64,000 nucleotides of DNA from an uncultured Erythrobacter sp. (lineage in GTDB: Bacteria; Pseudomonadota; Alphaproteobacteria; Sphingomonadales; Sphingomonadaceae), in the NCBI GenBank assembly GCA_913055155.1, contig CAJXJR010000005.1:124001-188000 (forward strand), read 5' to 3'. Positions within the stretch are counted from its first letter, which is position 1. Each line of letters begins with the position of its first letter. The notes below the pieces were generated by a model. That model was not told where the DNA came from and searched no databases. It saw only the letters and a program-made list of their open reading frames with translations. This document shows, piece after piece, positions 52,590 through 61,256 of this stretch. Position numbers and translations under genes: made by a program.

Positions 52590-52606
52590 TCGCCACTGCG
52601 CCCGCC

Positions 52607-53086
52607 TTGACGGTCTCGCTGGCCGACTATGCCGACCCGGCTGATGGTGCCGCGCTGGTGGCGCTGCTCGATGCCTATGCCCGCGATCCGATGGGCGGCG
52701 GCGAGCCGCTGACGCCGGAGACGCGCGATACCCTGGTCGATGCGCTGGCGTCCTTTCCCGGCGCCTTCTCGCTGATTGCGCGGGCAGACGACGTGCCGGT
52801 GGGTCTTGCCAACTGCTTCACCGGCTTTTCCACCTTTGCTGCCGCGCCGCTGGTCAACATCCACGACATGGCGGTGCTGCCCGGCCATCGCGGCAAGGGC
52901 GTGGGCAAGGCGTTGATGGACGCTGTGGAAGCCGAGGCCTTGAAGCGCGGCGCCTGCAAGATCACATTGGAAGTGCTGAGCGGGAACGAGGCCGCCAAGG
53001 CGCTTTACGAAAAGTGCGGCTACGGCGACTATGCCCTCGATCCCGCAACCGGTACCGCCCTGTTCTGGCAGAAGAAACTGATATGA
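52607..53086 (+). CDS. GNAT-family N-acetyltransferase
   Basis: 159 residues from TTG 52607; an alternative CTG at 52586 overlaps the sufT stop as CTGA and would give 166. No ATG or GTG fits the conserved start. The acetyl-CoA motif is IHDMAVLPGHRGKGVGKALMDAVEAEALKRGACKITLEVLSGN followed by ALYEKCGYGDY. The acceptor is unknown. Its place between sufT and the A-type carrier, with overlaps at both sides, suggests operon membership. Confidence 0.85.
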   Translation: MTVSLADYADPADGAALVALLDAYARDPMGGGEPLTPETRDTLVDALASFPGAFSLIARADDVPVGLANCFTGFSTFAAAPLVNIHDMAVLPGHRGKGVGKALMDAVEAEALKRGACKITLEVLSGNEAAKALYEKCGYGDYALDPATGTALFWQKKLI

Positions 53087-53454
53087 CCGATACCAAAACC
53101 CCCAGTTCCGTTCGGGCCGCCCCCAAGGCTGCCGTGATCCTCACCCCCGCTGCCGAGCAGCGCGTGGCGGACCTGATGGCCAAGGCTCCCGACGATGCGA
53201 TCGGCGTGAAGCTGTCGACCCCGCGTCGCGGCTGTTCGGGGCTGGCCTACTCGGTCGACTACGTCAGCGAGGAACAGGCCTTCGACGAGAAGATCGAGAC
53301 GCCCGGCGGCACCTTCTACATCGACGGCGCCAGCGTGCTTTACCTGGTCGGCAGCACGATGGACTGGGTGGAAGACGATTTCACCGCCGGTTTCGTGTTC
53401 GACAACCCCAACGCCAAGGGCGCCTGTGGCTGCGGCGAAAGTTTCATGGTATGA
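53083..53454 (+). CDS. sufA: A-type Fe-S carrier SufA/IscA
   Basis: 123 residues from ATG 53083, overlapping the GNAT stop. The conserved cysteines are in RRGCSGLAY and GACGCGESF. It is the last recognised suf gene, likely receiving clusters from SufBCD. The loop phrase FDNPNAKGACGCGESF is typical of SufA/IscA; another A-type carrier is at 21414. Confidence 0.93.
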   Translation: MTDTKTPSSVRAAPKAAVILTPAAEQRVADLMAKAPDDAIGVKLSTPRRGCSGLAYSVDYVSEEQAFDEKIETPGGTFYIDGASVLYLVGSTMDWVEDDFTAGFVFDNPNAKGACGCGESFMV

Positions 53455-53461
53455 CAACCAC

Positions 53462-53758
53462 ATGGAACCGCCAGTAAACCCAGGAACCGAGGGCGTTCTC
53501 AAGCTGATCGGCATGGCCGAGGAGGAGCGTGCCGGACTGCTGGCGGCTCTTCGTCAGGTCGATGCTTCAGACGCCAAGGCCATCAACGTTCTGCGCTGCA
53601 AGCTGGTCGAAAACGACGACATCATGCGCAAGACTCGCCATCTGCTCGAGATGGTCAAGCGCAACAACCGTCCACCCGAAGCAGGAATCCCGCATCCGGC
53701 TCTATCGCCAAACGGCCCTGTTCCGCGACAGGGCGGTGCAGCAGCTCGGCTCGACTAG
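53462..53758 (+). CDS. Small helical protein of unknown function
   Basis: 98 residues from ATG 53462, 7 bases after the sufA stop. The first about 75 residues are helical and polar (GVLKLIGMAEEERAGLLAALRQVD, then INVLRCKLVENDDIMRKTRHLLEMVKRNN); the rest is Pro/Gly-rich. I recognise no family. Spacing suggests it could end the suf transcript. It converges on the next gene with only 3 bases between. Confidence 0.5.
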   Translation: MEPPVNPGTEGVLKLIGMAEEERAGLLAALRQVDASDAKAINVLRCKLVENDDIMRKTRHLLEMVKRNNRPPEAGIPHPALSPNGPVPRQGGAAARLD

Positions 53759-53761
53759 GCC

Positions 53762-54703
53762 TTAAGCCTCGCCGGTTTCCTCGGCGATGAATTCCAGCAG
53801 CGCCTGGTCGTATTCGTCCACATCGCCGCTTTCGGCAATCTGCTGCTCGAGCCAGTCCTTTTCGGCACCGGTCACTTCGGCAGCGGCGGCAACCTGTGCG
53901 GCGCGGTCGGGGCCGGCGTCCTTCTTGCCGAAGACCACGCCAAAGGCATTGGGTGCCTGCTTCGCCATGCGGCCCATGAAGTGGCCAACGCGCACCTTGT
54001 TGTCGGCGATGAAGGCTTCCAGCTCCAGCTGGCGTTCGCGGCTCAGCTGGGTGCTGCCATGGGCGAAGCCCATCAGGTAGTTGCCCACGCCCTGCACGAA
54101 CAGGCGCTTGAATTCGGGGGCATTGTCGGCGCCGGCAACGGCATCCTTGATGCGGAAAAGCACTTCGGCTTCGCGGCGACTGACGGCAGCCGGGCGATCG
54201 CTCGCCTGGCCGAAGATCACGCGGCGCATGATGCGGCATTCGGCGGCGCTGACGTGACTGTCGGAAAGCTCGCCGCCGCAGCGGGTGGGGCCGGTGCCCT
54301 CCAGCACTTCGCGCACCATCACATCGAGCACATAGGCCTTCAGTGTCTCCGGCACGTTCTGCGCACGCTCGATGATGCGGGTGAGCAGTTCCAGCTCGGT
54401 CATCGAGCAGACCTTGCCGTCGATCTCGACCTGGCCGATCAGCCACTGGGCTTCTTCATGGCTGGCGAAACCACGCGGGTCGCTGCCGTTGAGTACGTAG
54501 TTCTGGATCGCCTCGACAAAGAAGTCGGACCATTCGCGCGACGGGTTGTCGATCGCATGTTCGGTGGCGAAGACCACTTCCGCCTCCTTGCGGGTCATCT
54601 TGCCATCGGCCCAGCCTGCGCCGCGCAGGGCAAGCACTTCCTCGGCGCTGATGGCGCGGTCGGCAGCGGCGTGCCGGGCAATTTCGGCGAATTCAAAACT
54701 CAT
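53762..54703 (-). CDS. Helical repeat protein of unknown function (TerB-like pattern)
   Basis: 313 residues from ATG 54703 (MSFEFAEIARHAAADRA). The phrase DRAISAEEVLALRGAGWADGKMTRKEAEVVF near the N-terminus recurs in degenerate form around 175-215 (VSAAECRIMRRVIFG, VSRREAEVLFRIKDAV), suggesting two or three helical units reminiscent of TerB or EF-hand-like modules. Acidic, soluble, no signal peptide. It probably belongs to a sphingomonad-conserved family, but I cannot name it. Confidence 0.72.
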   Translation of the reverse strand: MSFEFAEIARHAAADRAISAEEVLALRGAGWADGKMTRKEAEVVFATEHAIDNPSREWSDFFVEAIQNYVLNGSDPRGFASHEEAQWLIGQVEIDGKVCSMTELELLTRIIERAQNVPETLKAYVLDVMVREVLEGTGPTRCGGELSDSHVSAAECRIMRRVIFGQASDRPAAVSRREAEVLFRIKDAVAGADNAPEFKRLFVQGVGNYLMGFAHGSTQLSRERQLELEAFIADNKVRVGHFMGRMAKQAPNAFGVVFGKKDAGPDRAAQVAAAAEVTGAEKDWLEQQIAESGDVDEYDQALLEFIAEETGEA

Positions 54704-54792
54704 CGGGGCAAATCCTCCTGTCGCGGGCACCCTGATGCCGCAACAGGCTTAAATTCGCGTTACCAAGCCCCTTTTGCCGTAGGAAAGACCCG

Positions 54793-55224
54793 TTAGCGCG
54801 GCCGCGAGAGCGCCTGGATGCAGGCCAGCCGGTCCACCGCCGCCCCGTCGCTGGCGCGGCGTGCCTCCACCCATGTCGCCACCGGCTCGGTATCCGGCGC
54901 CAGCGGGTAGAGATAGATATCCAGCACGCACGCCTCGCCCCGGAACTGCAGCTTGCGCATGTCGCCTTCGGGCGTGTCGAGCCGCGGCTGGCCGAAGCGG
55001 GCGACCAGCGTGGGCGCGGGCTCGCGGATGATGCCGCCCAGCCCCGGCCCCTGCATGATCTCCGGCACGCGGAAACCCGCCACCGGCGCAGGTGGCGGCG
55101 GCGCCGTGGGCGGCACGACGCGCGGCTCCACCGTGCGGGGCGGCGCAGGCGGTGCCGATTGCGGCGGCGCGGTGGCGCAGGCCGATAGCGACGCGGCAAG
55201 CAGCAAGGCGGGTATCAGGCGCAT
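54793..55224 (-). CDS. Small proline-rich predicted lipoprotein
   Basis: 143 residues. The signal ends in the lipobox ASLSACAT; a Pro-rich tether (QSAPPAPPRTVEPRVVPPTAPPPPAP) leads to a small domain with IMQGPGLGGIIREPAPTLVARFGQPRLD and FRGEACVLDIYLYP. The domain resembles SmpA/OmlA-like outer-membrane lipoprotein folds by its G-x-P-x-L pattern, but this is weak. It starts one base before the EI24 gene stop and is likely co-transcribed with it. Confidence 0.72.
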   Translation of the reverse strand: MRLIPALLLAASLSACATAPPQSAPPAPPRTVEPRVVPPTAPPPPAPVAGFRVPEIMQGPGLGGIIREPAPTLVARFGQPRLDTPEGDMRKLQFRGEACVLDIYLYPLAPDTEPVATWVEARRASDGAAVDRLACIQALSRPR

Positions 55225-55225
55225 G

Positions 55226-55945
55226 TCAGGCGGCTTTCAGGCTTTGCCCATTGCGATGGACGAGATGGGTTGCCGCTGCCGCCCCCAGCACCGGCGCGAG
55301 GAAATTGGCGAAGGGCACCAGGAACAGCGCCGCGATGGCGAGGCCCAGCAGGAACCGTTCGCCGCGCCCCACAGGCGGGCAGGCGCCCGGTTCGCGACAA
55401 TGGCGCAGCCAGACCATGTCCTGCAGTTCGCGGCCCACCAGCACGGCGTTCACCACGAGGAACAGCGCAAAGGTGCCCACTCCTGTAAACAGCAACACCA
55501 GGGCAAAGGGCAGCGCGATGAGGTTGGCCAGCAGCGCCCGCCCTGCGCCCTTCAGCGCGTTGTGCACTTCTTCGGCGAAGGGAATCTGGCGCGCGGCGGC
55601 TGCCTCGTCCGGGTAATGCCGCGCTTCCACCGCCTTCACCACGTCGTCGGTGAAGAACTGGATCACGGCCATGGCCACGATGCGCCACACCAGCCACAGG
55701 CCGATCGCAGCAAGCAGCGCCGACAGCACCCCGCGCAGGGCGCCGGCGCCGGTGAACAGCGTATCTTCCAGCCCGCCCCACGACAGCAGCGCATCGAGGG
55801 CGAACCACCCGCCAGCGGCGACCACGAGGAACAGCACCAGCGTGACGGCCACGCTTTTCAGCAGCACGCGCAGCACCGCGCCGTCGAACAGCTGGCGCAG
55901 GCCAAGACCCAGCGATGTTGCAAGAGATGTCACGCGCTGAGCCAT
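55226..55945 (-). CDS. EI24-domain (CysZ-like) membrane protein
   Basis: 239 residues with about five hydrophobic segments. EI24/CysZ family phrases are LRQLFDGAVLRVLLKSVAVTL at the N-terminus, the soluble helix DDVVKAVEARHYPDE, and ELQDMVWLRHCREP near the middle, then FLAPVLGAAAATHLVHR. CysZ takes up sulfate in enterobacteria; the role in alphaproteobacteria is untested. It is divergent from the adenosine kinase across about 90 bp. Confidence 0.85.
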   Translation of the reverse strand: MAQRVTSLATSLGLGLRQLFDGAVLRVLLKSVAVTLVLFLVVAAGGWFALDALLSWGGLEDTLFTGAGALRGVLSALLAAIGLWLVWRIVAMAVIQFFTDDVVKAVEARHYPDEAAAARQIPFAEEVHNALKGAGRALLANLIALPFALVLLFTGVGTFALFLVVNAVLVGRELQDMVWLRHCREPGACPPVGRGERFLLGLAIAALFLVPFANFLAPVLGAAAATHLVHRNGQSLKAA

Positions 55946-56037
55946 ACACGCTTGCGATTGCGCTGCCTATCGGCCAAGTCAACGCCGCACGGTGCATCGG
56001 CACCGGAAAATCACAGACGAATTCAATCGGAGACTGC

Positions 56038-57033
56038 ATGACTGCCCCCCGTTACGACGTAATCGCCATCGGTAATGCCATTGTCGATGTGATGGCCCCC
56101 GCTTCGGATGAACTGGTGGACGAACTGGGCATGACCAAGGGCGGCATGACGCTGGTCGACGCGCAGCAGGCCAGGGACCTGTACGATGCGATGGGCCCGG
56201 CGAAGGAGATTTCCGGCGGCTCTGCGGCGAACACGCTGGCGGGCCTTTCGGCCATGGGCGCGCAGTGCGCCTTCGTGGGGCAGGTGGCGGACGACCAGCT
56301 GGGTAATGTCTTTGCCCACGACATCCGCGCGGTGGGCATCGATTTCGATACTCCCGCGCGCGAAGGCGAACCGCCCACCGCACGCTGCCTGATCTTCGTC
56401 ACCCCCGATGGCCAGCGCACGATGAACACCTTTCTCGGTGCCAGCCAGTTCCTGCCGCCTGCCGCGCTGAACGAAGAGGCCATCGGCGGGGCGCAGATCC
56501 TCTACCTCGAAGGCTACCTGTGGGACCCCGAGGAACCGCGCGCAGCCATGCGCGCAGCGATCGAGACCGCCAAGGCGGCAGGCCGCAAGGTGGCCTTCAC
56601 CCTGTCCGATGCCTTCGTGATCGATCGCCATGGCGACGATTTCCGCGCGTTGATCGCCGACGGGCTGATCGACATCCTGTTCGCCAACGAGGTGGAGCTG
56701 GGCGCGCTGACGGGCGAAGCCAACTTCGATGCAGGCGTTGCCGCGCTGAAGGACAGTGTGCCCGTGCTGGTGGTCACCCGCAGCGAGAAGGGCGCGATCT
56801 GCGCCACCGGTGGAGAGCTTTACACGGTGGCGGCAGAACCGATCGAGAAGGTGGTCGACACCACCGGCGCGGGCGACCTGTTCGCCGCCGGTTTCCTGTT
56901 CGGCCACGTGCGCAGTGAAGACCCGGCGCGGTGCCTTAAGCGTGGCGCCGTGGCCGCAGCAGAGATCATCAGCCATTATGGCGCCCGGCCCGAGACCGAC
57001 CTGGCAAAACTGATGGCCGAAAAGCTGGGCTGA
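56038..57033 (+). CDS. PfkB-family adenosine kinase
   Basis: 331 residues from ATG 56038. PfkB signatures: GNAIVDVMAPASDELVDELGMTKGGMTL near the N-terminus, the GGSAANTLAGLSAMG motif, and the C-terminal DTTGAGDLFAAGFLFG with the catalytic Asp. The sphingomonad members are called adenosine kinases, salvaging adenosine to AMP; ribokinase activity cannot be excluded from sequence. Confidence 0.87.
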   Translation: MTAPRYDVIAIGNAIVDVMAPASDELVDELGMTKGGMTLVDAQQARDLYDAMGPAKEISGGSAANTLAGLSAMGAQCAFVGQVADDQLGNVFAHDIRAVGIDFDTPAREGEPPTARCLIFVTPDGQRTMNTFLGASQFLPPAALNEEAIGGAQILYLEGYLWDPEEPRAAMRAAIETAKAAGRKVAFTLSDAFVIDRHGDDFRALIADGLIDILFANEVELGALTGEANFDAGVAALKDSVPVLVVTRSEKGAICATGGELYTVAAEPIEKVVDTTGAGDLFAAGFLFGHVRSEDPARCLKRGAVAAAEIISHYGARPETDLAKLMAEKLG

Positions 57034-57078
57034 TCGCCGCGCTGCAGGCCGCCTAATGTGGAGCACGTGGAGCACTGT

Positions 57079-57129
57079 CCTGGAGCAAATTTCCTCCAGG
57101 CCGCAAACCCGCATGATCCTGCGGGTTTG
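57079..57129. terminator. Two tandem hairpins in a convergent gap
   Basis: CCTGGAG/CTCCAGG (57079-57085 with 57094-57100) and CAAACCCGCA/TGCGGGTTTG (57104-57113 with 57120-57129) lie between the adenosine kinase and MBL genes. The second resembles a short bidirectional terminator with a three-U tract. The rest of the 160-bp gap shows nothing else. Confidence 0.6.
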
Positions 57130-57193
57130 AAGGGTGTTTACGGCCATGGGCGCGGGATAGATTCCTGCGCCGCTGTAGGAAAGCCGAGCCCGC

Positions 57194-58216
57194 TCAGATC
57201 GCGACCAGCATCCCGTCTGTCGCCACCAGCACCGGGCCGCTGAAATGCTCCGCCACGCCTGCGGTATAGGTGCTATCCGGCACGTCCAGCAGGGCTCCGG
57301 GTGCCAGATGGGTTAGCACGACGCGCCCCACCCCGGCTTCTGCCGCCATGCGGCCCACCTGTTCCGGGGTGGCGTGGGTGTCGATCATGTGCCGCCACAC
57401 GCCCTCTTCCGCCCCGGCAAAGGCACCGCCTGCCACCATGGCGTCGAACGCGCGGCGCATCGAAACCGGCTCCAGCACCTCGCACACGAACACGTCGGCG
57501 CCGCGCGCCAGGGTGACGAGGTTGTCGGACCAGGTGGTATCGCCGGAGAAGACGATCGACTGGCTCCGGTCGCCAGCGCCCCAGTCGAATCGGTAGGCAT
57601 AGCTCTTCTGCGTTTCCAGCCCGTCGATATAGGCCGGGTAATGGGTGTTTTCGGTGCAGCTGACGGTGATGCCCGGCTCGGCGATGGCGATTTCGCCTTC
57701 CTCCACCTCGACCGACTTGATGAAATCGAGGAAACCCGCAGGGCGCGCCTCGTCCAGCGTGCGGATCGTGGCGTTGGGCCCCATCGCGTCGCGCAGGCCC
57801 TGCACATAGGTGTGGGTGCCCACCGGGCCGTAGATCACCACGTCGCGGCTGCGCCCTTGCGTGGCCATGTGGGTGAGGATGCCATAGAGGTCTGACGAAT
57901 GGTCATCGTGCAGGTGGGTGATGAAGATGGCATCCACGTCCTGGTGGCGCAGGCCGTTTGCCACCATGCTGGCCAGCGTTCCGTAGCCGCAATCGACCAG
58001 GAACAGGTGCCCGCCCCCACCCTCGCCCGCTATGCGCAGGGCATTGGCGCTTTCGCTGCGCGTCGGCCCGAAGTTCGGCCCGCCTTGCGTGCCCAGCGTG
58101 ATGAGCTGCGCGGTGCTGGCCTGCGCGGCCAGCGGATGCGCGCAGGCGACCAGCGGCAGCGCCGCGATACCGCCAAGCACGACGCGGCGCGTGACCGTGG
58201 TTCGGTTATTCGTCAT
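57194..58216 (-). CDS. Exported MBL-fold metallohydrolase
   Basis: 340 residues from ATG 58216, with GAGAGGA 10 bases upstream. The N-terminus RRVVLGGIAALPLVACA could be a Tat-like signal with a possible lipobox (PLVACA). The metal site reads THLHDDHSSD, with the later SGDTTWSDN and DTHATPE. The overall pattern (FGPTRSESANALRI, HLHDDH, GDTT) is of the RNase Z/arylsulfatase-like MBL group; the substrate is unknown. Confidence 0.85.
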   Translation of the reverse strand: MTNNRTTVTRRVVLGGIAALPLVACAHPLAAQASTAQLITLGTQGGPNFGPTRSESANALRIAGEGGGGHLFLVDCGYGTLASMVANGLRHQDVDAIFITHLHDDHSSDLYGILTHMATQGRSRDVVIYGPVGTHTYVQGLRDAMGPNATIRTLDEARPAGFLDFIKSVEVEEGEIAIAEPGITVSCTENTHYPAYIDGLETQKSYAYRFDWGAGDRSQSIVFSGDTTWSDNLVTLARGADVFVCEVLEPVSMRRAFDAMVAGGAFAGAEEGVWRHMIDTHATPEQVGRMAAEAGVGRVVLTHLAPGALLDVPDSTYTAGVAEHFSGPVLVATDGMLVAI

Positions 58217-58284
58217 GGCCGGCAAATCCTCTCCCGCTGTCCGGTTTTTCCGGGCAGTCTAGGCAGGTTCCGGCGGGGGGCAAG

Positions 58285-59568
58285 TCATCCCTCGCGGGCA
58301 ATCTCGCGCCAGCCGATATCGCTGCGGTAGAAGCCGCTGGGGAAGTCGATTTTCCCGACGGCGGCATAGGCGGCCTTTTGCGCGGCCTTGGTGTCCGCGC
58401 CGCTGGCGGTGACGTTCAGCACGCGCCCGCCATTGGCCACCAGCTGGCCGTCCTTCAGCGCGGTGCCGGCGTGGAAGACCTTGGCGCCCTGCCCCTCGGC
58501 ATCGTCGAGGTCGATCGTGCCGCCCTTCTCCGGCGTGGCGGGATAGCCGTTTGCGGCCATCACCACGGTCATCGCGGTATCCTCGGCAAATGTCGGTTCG
58601 GGCAGCTTGGCCAGCGTGCCACTCGCACAGGCGAGCATGTATTCGGCGAGATCGCTTTGCAGGCGCATCATCAGCACCTGGCATTCGGGATCGCCGAAGC
58701 GGCAGTTGTATTCCACCAGCTTCGCGCCTTCGTCGGTCAGCATCAGCCCGGCATAGAGCACGCCGACATAGGGCGTGCCGTCCTGCCGCATCTGCCGCAC
58801 GGTGGGGAAGACGATCCGCTCCAGCGTCTCGGCCACCAGGTCCTCGGTCAGCACGCGTGCGGGGCTATAGGCGCCCATGCCGCCGGTGTTGGGCCCGGTG
58901 TCGCCATCGCCCACGCGCTTGTGATCCTGCGCCGTGCCGAAGGGGATCACGGTATCGCCGTCGGTCAGGGCGAAGAAGCTGGCCTCTTCACCGGCCATGA
59001 ATTCCTCGATCACCACTTCGGCCCCGGCCTGGCCGAAGGCGCCGTCGAACATGTCTTCCAGCGCTTCCACCGCGTGCTCTTCGCTTTCGGCGATCACCAC
59101 GCCCTTGCCTGCCGCCAGGCCATCGGCCTTGAGCACGAAGGGCGGGGCGAAAGTGGTGAGCGCGGCCTTGGCCTGCGCCAGCGAGGTGCAGTGGACATAG
59201 CCCGCAGTGGGGATGCCTGCCCTGTCGCACAGCGCCTTGGTGAAATTCTTGCTGCCTTCCAGCTGGGCGGCGGCCTGCGACGGGCCGAACACGGGCACAT
59301 CGGCGGCGCGCAGCGAATCGGCCAGGCCATCCACCAGCGGGGCTTCGGGGCCGATCACCACCAGGCCGATGGCATGCTCTTCGCAAAAGGCGACAACGGC
59401 GGCGTGGTTCTTCGCATCCAGCGCCACCAGCTGCGCGCACTCGGCCATGCCGGGATTGCCGGGCGCGGCGTAGAGTTTGCCCCCATTTTCCGCCACGGCG
59501 GCGGATTGCGCCAGCTTCCAGCACAGGGCATGTTCGCGGCCACCAGAGCCCAGCACAAGGATATTCAT
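58285..59568 (-). CDS. purD: Phosphoribosylamine-glycine ligase
   Basis: 427 residues from ATG 59568 ([15 protein letters not shown]), the universally conserved PurD start. ATP-grasp features follow: [22 protein letters not shown] and [12 protein letters not shown]. It makes GAR in purine synthesis. Its start codon overlaps that of xseA on the other strand within the tetramer CATG (59566-59569), so the two genes have no intergenic space at all. Confidence 0.96.
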   Translation of the reverse strand: MNILVLGSGGREHALCWKLAQSAAVAENGGKLYAAPGNPGMAECAQLVALDAKNHAAVVAFCEEHAIGLVVIGPEAPLVDGLADSLRAADVPVFGPSQAAAQLEGSKNFTKALCDRAGIPTAGYVHCTSLAQAKAALTTFAPPFVLKADGLAAGKGVVIAESEEHAVEALEDMFDGAFGQAGAEVVIEEFMAGEEASFFALTDGDTVIPFGTAQDHKRVGDGDTGPNTGGMGAYSPARVLTEDLVAETLERIVFPTVRQMRQDGTPYVGVLYAGLMLTDEGAKLVEYNCRFGDPECQVLMMRLQSDLAEYMLACASGTLAKLPEPTFAEDTAMTVVMAANGYPATPEKGGTIDLDDAEGQGAKVFHAGTALKDGQLVANGGRVLNVTASGADTKAAQKAAYAAVGKIDFPSGFYRSDIGWREIAREG

Positions 59569-61015
59569 GGCGCAAAGCACTCCCTACGACGATTCTTCGG
59601 ACGACCGGCTGTTAGCGACCAGCACGGCAGGCGACAATTCCGCGCCGCTTTCGATCACCGAGATTTCGCAGGCGCTGAAGCGCACGGTGGAGGATCGCTT
59701 CGGCTACGTGCGGGTGCGGGGCGAGCTTTCGGGGGTGAAGCGCGCGGCCTCGGGCCACCTCTACCTGGCGCTGAAGGACGACAAGGCCGTGCTGGACGGG
59801 GTGATGTGGCGCAGCGCCGTGCCGCGCCTGGCCTTCCAGCCCGAAGACGGCATCGAAGTGGTCGCCAGCGGCAAGCTGACCACCTATCCGGGGCGCAGCA
59901 AGTACCAGATCGTGATCGAGCGGATGGAGATCGCCGGCGAAGGCGCCCTGCTCGCCCTGCTGGAGAAGACCAAGGCGCGGCTGGAGGCAGAAGGGCTGTT
60001 CGCCCCCGAACGCAAGCGCGCCCTGCCCTTCGCCCCGCGCACGATCGGCGTGGTGACATCGCCCACCGGCGCGGTGATCCGCGATATCCTGCATCGGCTG
60101 GCAGACCGCTTTCCCACTCGCGTGATCGTGTGGCCGGTGCTGGTGCAGGGCGATGGCGCAGCGAAGCAGGTCTCCGATACGGTTCGTGGATTTGGTGCTC
60201 TTGAACCGAATGGGCCCGTTCCTCGCCCGGACCTGCTGATCGTGGCGCGCGGGGGCGGCTCGATCGAGGACTTGTGGAGCTTCAACGAGGAAGAGGTGGT
60301 GCGCGCGGTGGCGGAAAGCCCGATTCCCGTGATCAGCGCCGTGGGTCACGAGACCGACACGACCCTGTGCGACTATGCTGCGGACCGCCGCGCCCCTACG
60401 CCCACGGCTGCCGCCGAAATCGCCGTTCCGGTGCTGCGCGAGCTGGAAGCGACCATCGCCGACCTTGCCCTGCGCCAGCGCAAGGTGGTGCTGCGCCCGG
60501 TAGAACTGGGCCGCGAACGGCTGGCCGCGCGCGCGGACCGCCTGCCGAAACTGGAGCAATTGCTGCAATCGCACGCGCAGAAACTCGACGACCTCGGCGA
60601 ACGCCTGCGCCGGGGGCTGGTGGACCGTGCCGCCAGCGGGCGCGAGAAGCTGGCGGACTTGCGCCTTTCGCCTGCCATCCTGCGCGGGAACCTGCGCGAT
60701 GCCCGCCAGCGCCTTTCCTCTGCGCGCCTCTCGCCCGTGCTGGTCACCCGCCCCCTTGCCGAAAAGCGCGAACGCCTCGCCGCGCTGGAGCGGCTGCGCC
60801 TGCAGCTTGACCCCAAGGCGCCGCTGCAGCGCGGCTATGCGCTCGTGAGTGCGGAAGGCCATCCGGTGATCTCCTCGCAGGCCGTGGCGGCAAGACAGCC
60901 GCTTCTCACGCTGGAATTTGCTGACGGCAGCCTGCAGGTGGTGCCTGGTGCCACCCCGAAAAAGCCGAAGCGGCCCCGGGAAGCGCCCGAAAGCGGGCAG
61001 CCGAAACTGCTGTAA
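59567..61015 (+). CDS. xseA: Exodeoxyribonuclease VII large subunit
   Basis: 482 residues from ATG 59567, with AAGGA 5 bases upstream inside purD. The OB-fold N-domain ([43 protein letters not shown]) and the catalytic domain ([73 protein letters not shown]) are complete, followed by the helical coiled-coil part. It degrades single-stranded DNA with XseB, which is not encoded in the window. Confidence 0.95.
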   Translation: MAQSTPYDDSSDDRLLATSTAGDNSAPLSITEISQALKRTVEDRFGYVRVRGELSGVKRAASGHLYLALKDDKAVLDGVMWRSAVPRLAFQPEDGIEVVASGKLTTYPGRSKYQIVIERMEIAGEGALLALLEKTKARLEAEGLFAPERKRALPFAPRTIGVVTSPTGAVIRDILHRLADRFPTRVIVWPVLVQGDGAAKQVSDTVRGFGALEPNGPVPRPDLLIVARGGGSIEDLWSFNEEEVVRAVAESPIPVISAVGHETDTTLCDYAADRRAPTPTAAAEIAVPVLRELEATIADLALRQRKVVLRPVELGRERLAARADRLPKLEQLLQSHAQKLDDLGERLRRGLVDRAASGREKLADLRLSPAILRGNLRDARQRLSSARLSPVLVTRPLAEKRERLAALERLRLQLDPKAPLQRGYALVSAEGHPVISSQAVAARQPLLTLEFADGSLQVVPGATPKKPKRPREAPESGQPKLL

Positions 61016-61052
61016 ATTGCGCCGAAAGCCTTGGCACACTAGATAGGGCCCC

Positions 61053-61256
61053 ATGTTGATGTCATCTTCCGATAAAGCCGCCACGCTGATGTATGGCCCC
61101 AATGGCTTTCGCGTGGTCAAACCCGGCCACTTCGTCGTCTGCGCCATGAGCGGCGTATCCGTACCGCTGGAGGAGCTGCGCTACTGGAGCGTGGAGCGGC
61201 AGGAGGCCTATGCCAGCGCCGAACTGGCGACGCAGCGCGCGCTCGAAGACTTGTGA
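61053..61256 (+). CDS. DUF2093 family protein
   Basis: 67 residues from ATG 61053; ATG 61059 is equally possible. The phrase TLMYGPNGFRVVKPGHFVVCAMSG, then VPLEELRYWSVERQEAYAS, is the DUF2093 pattern, a small zinc-ribbon-sized alphaproteobacterial family without known role. Here only one cysteine is present. It overlaps the M23 peptidase start by 4 bases (GTGA). Confidence 0.85.
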   Translation: MLMSSSDKAATLMYGPNGFRVVKPGHFVVCAMSGVSVPLEELRYWSVERQEAYASAELATQRALEDL

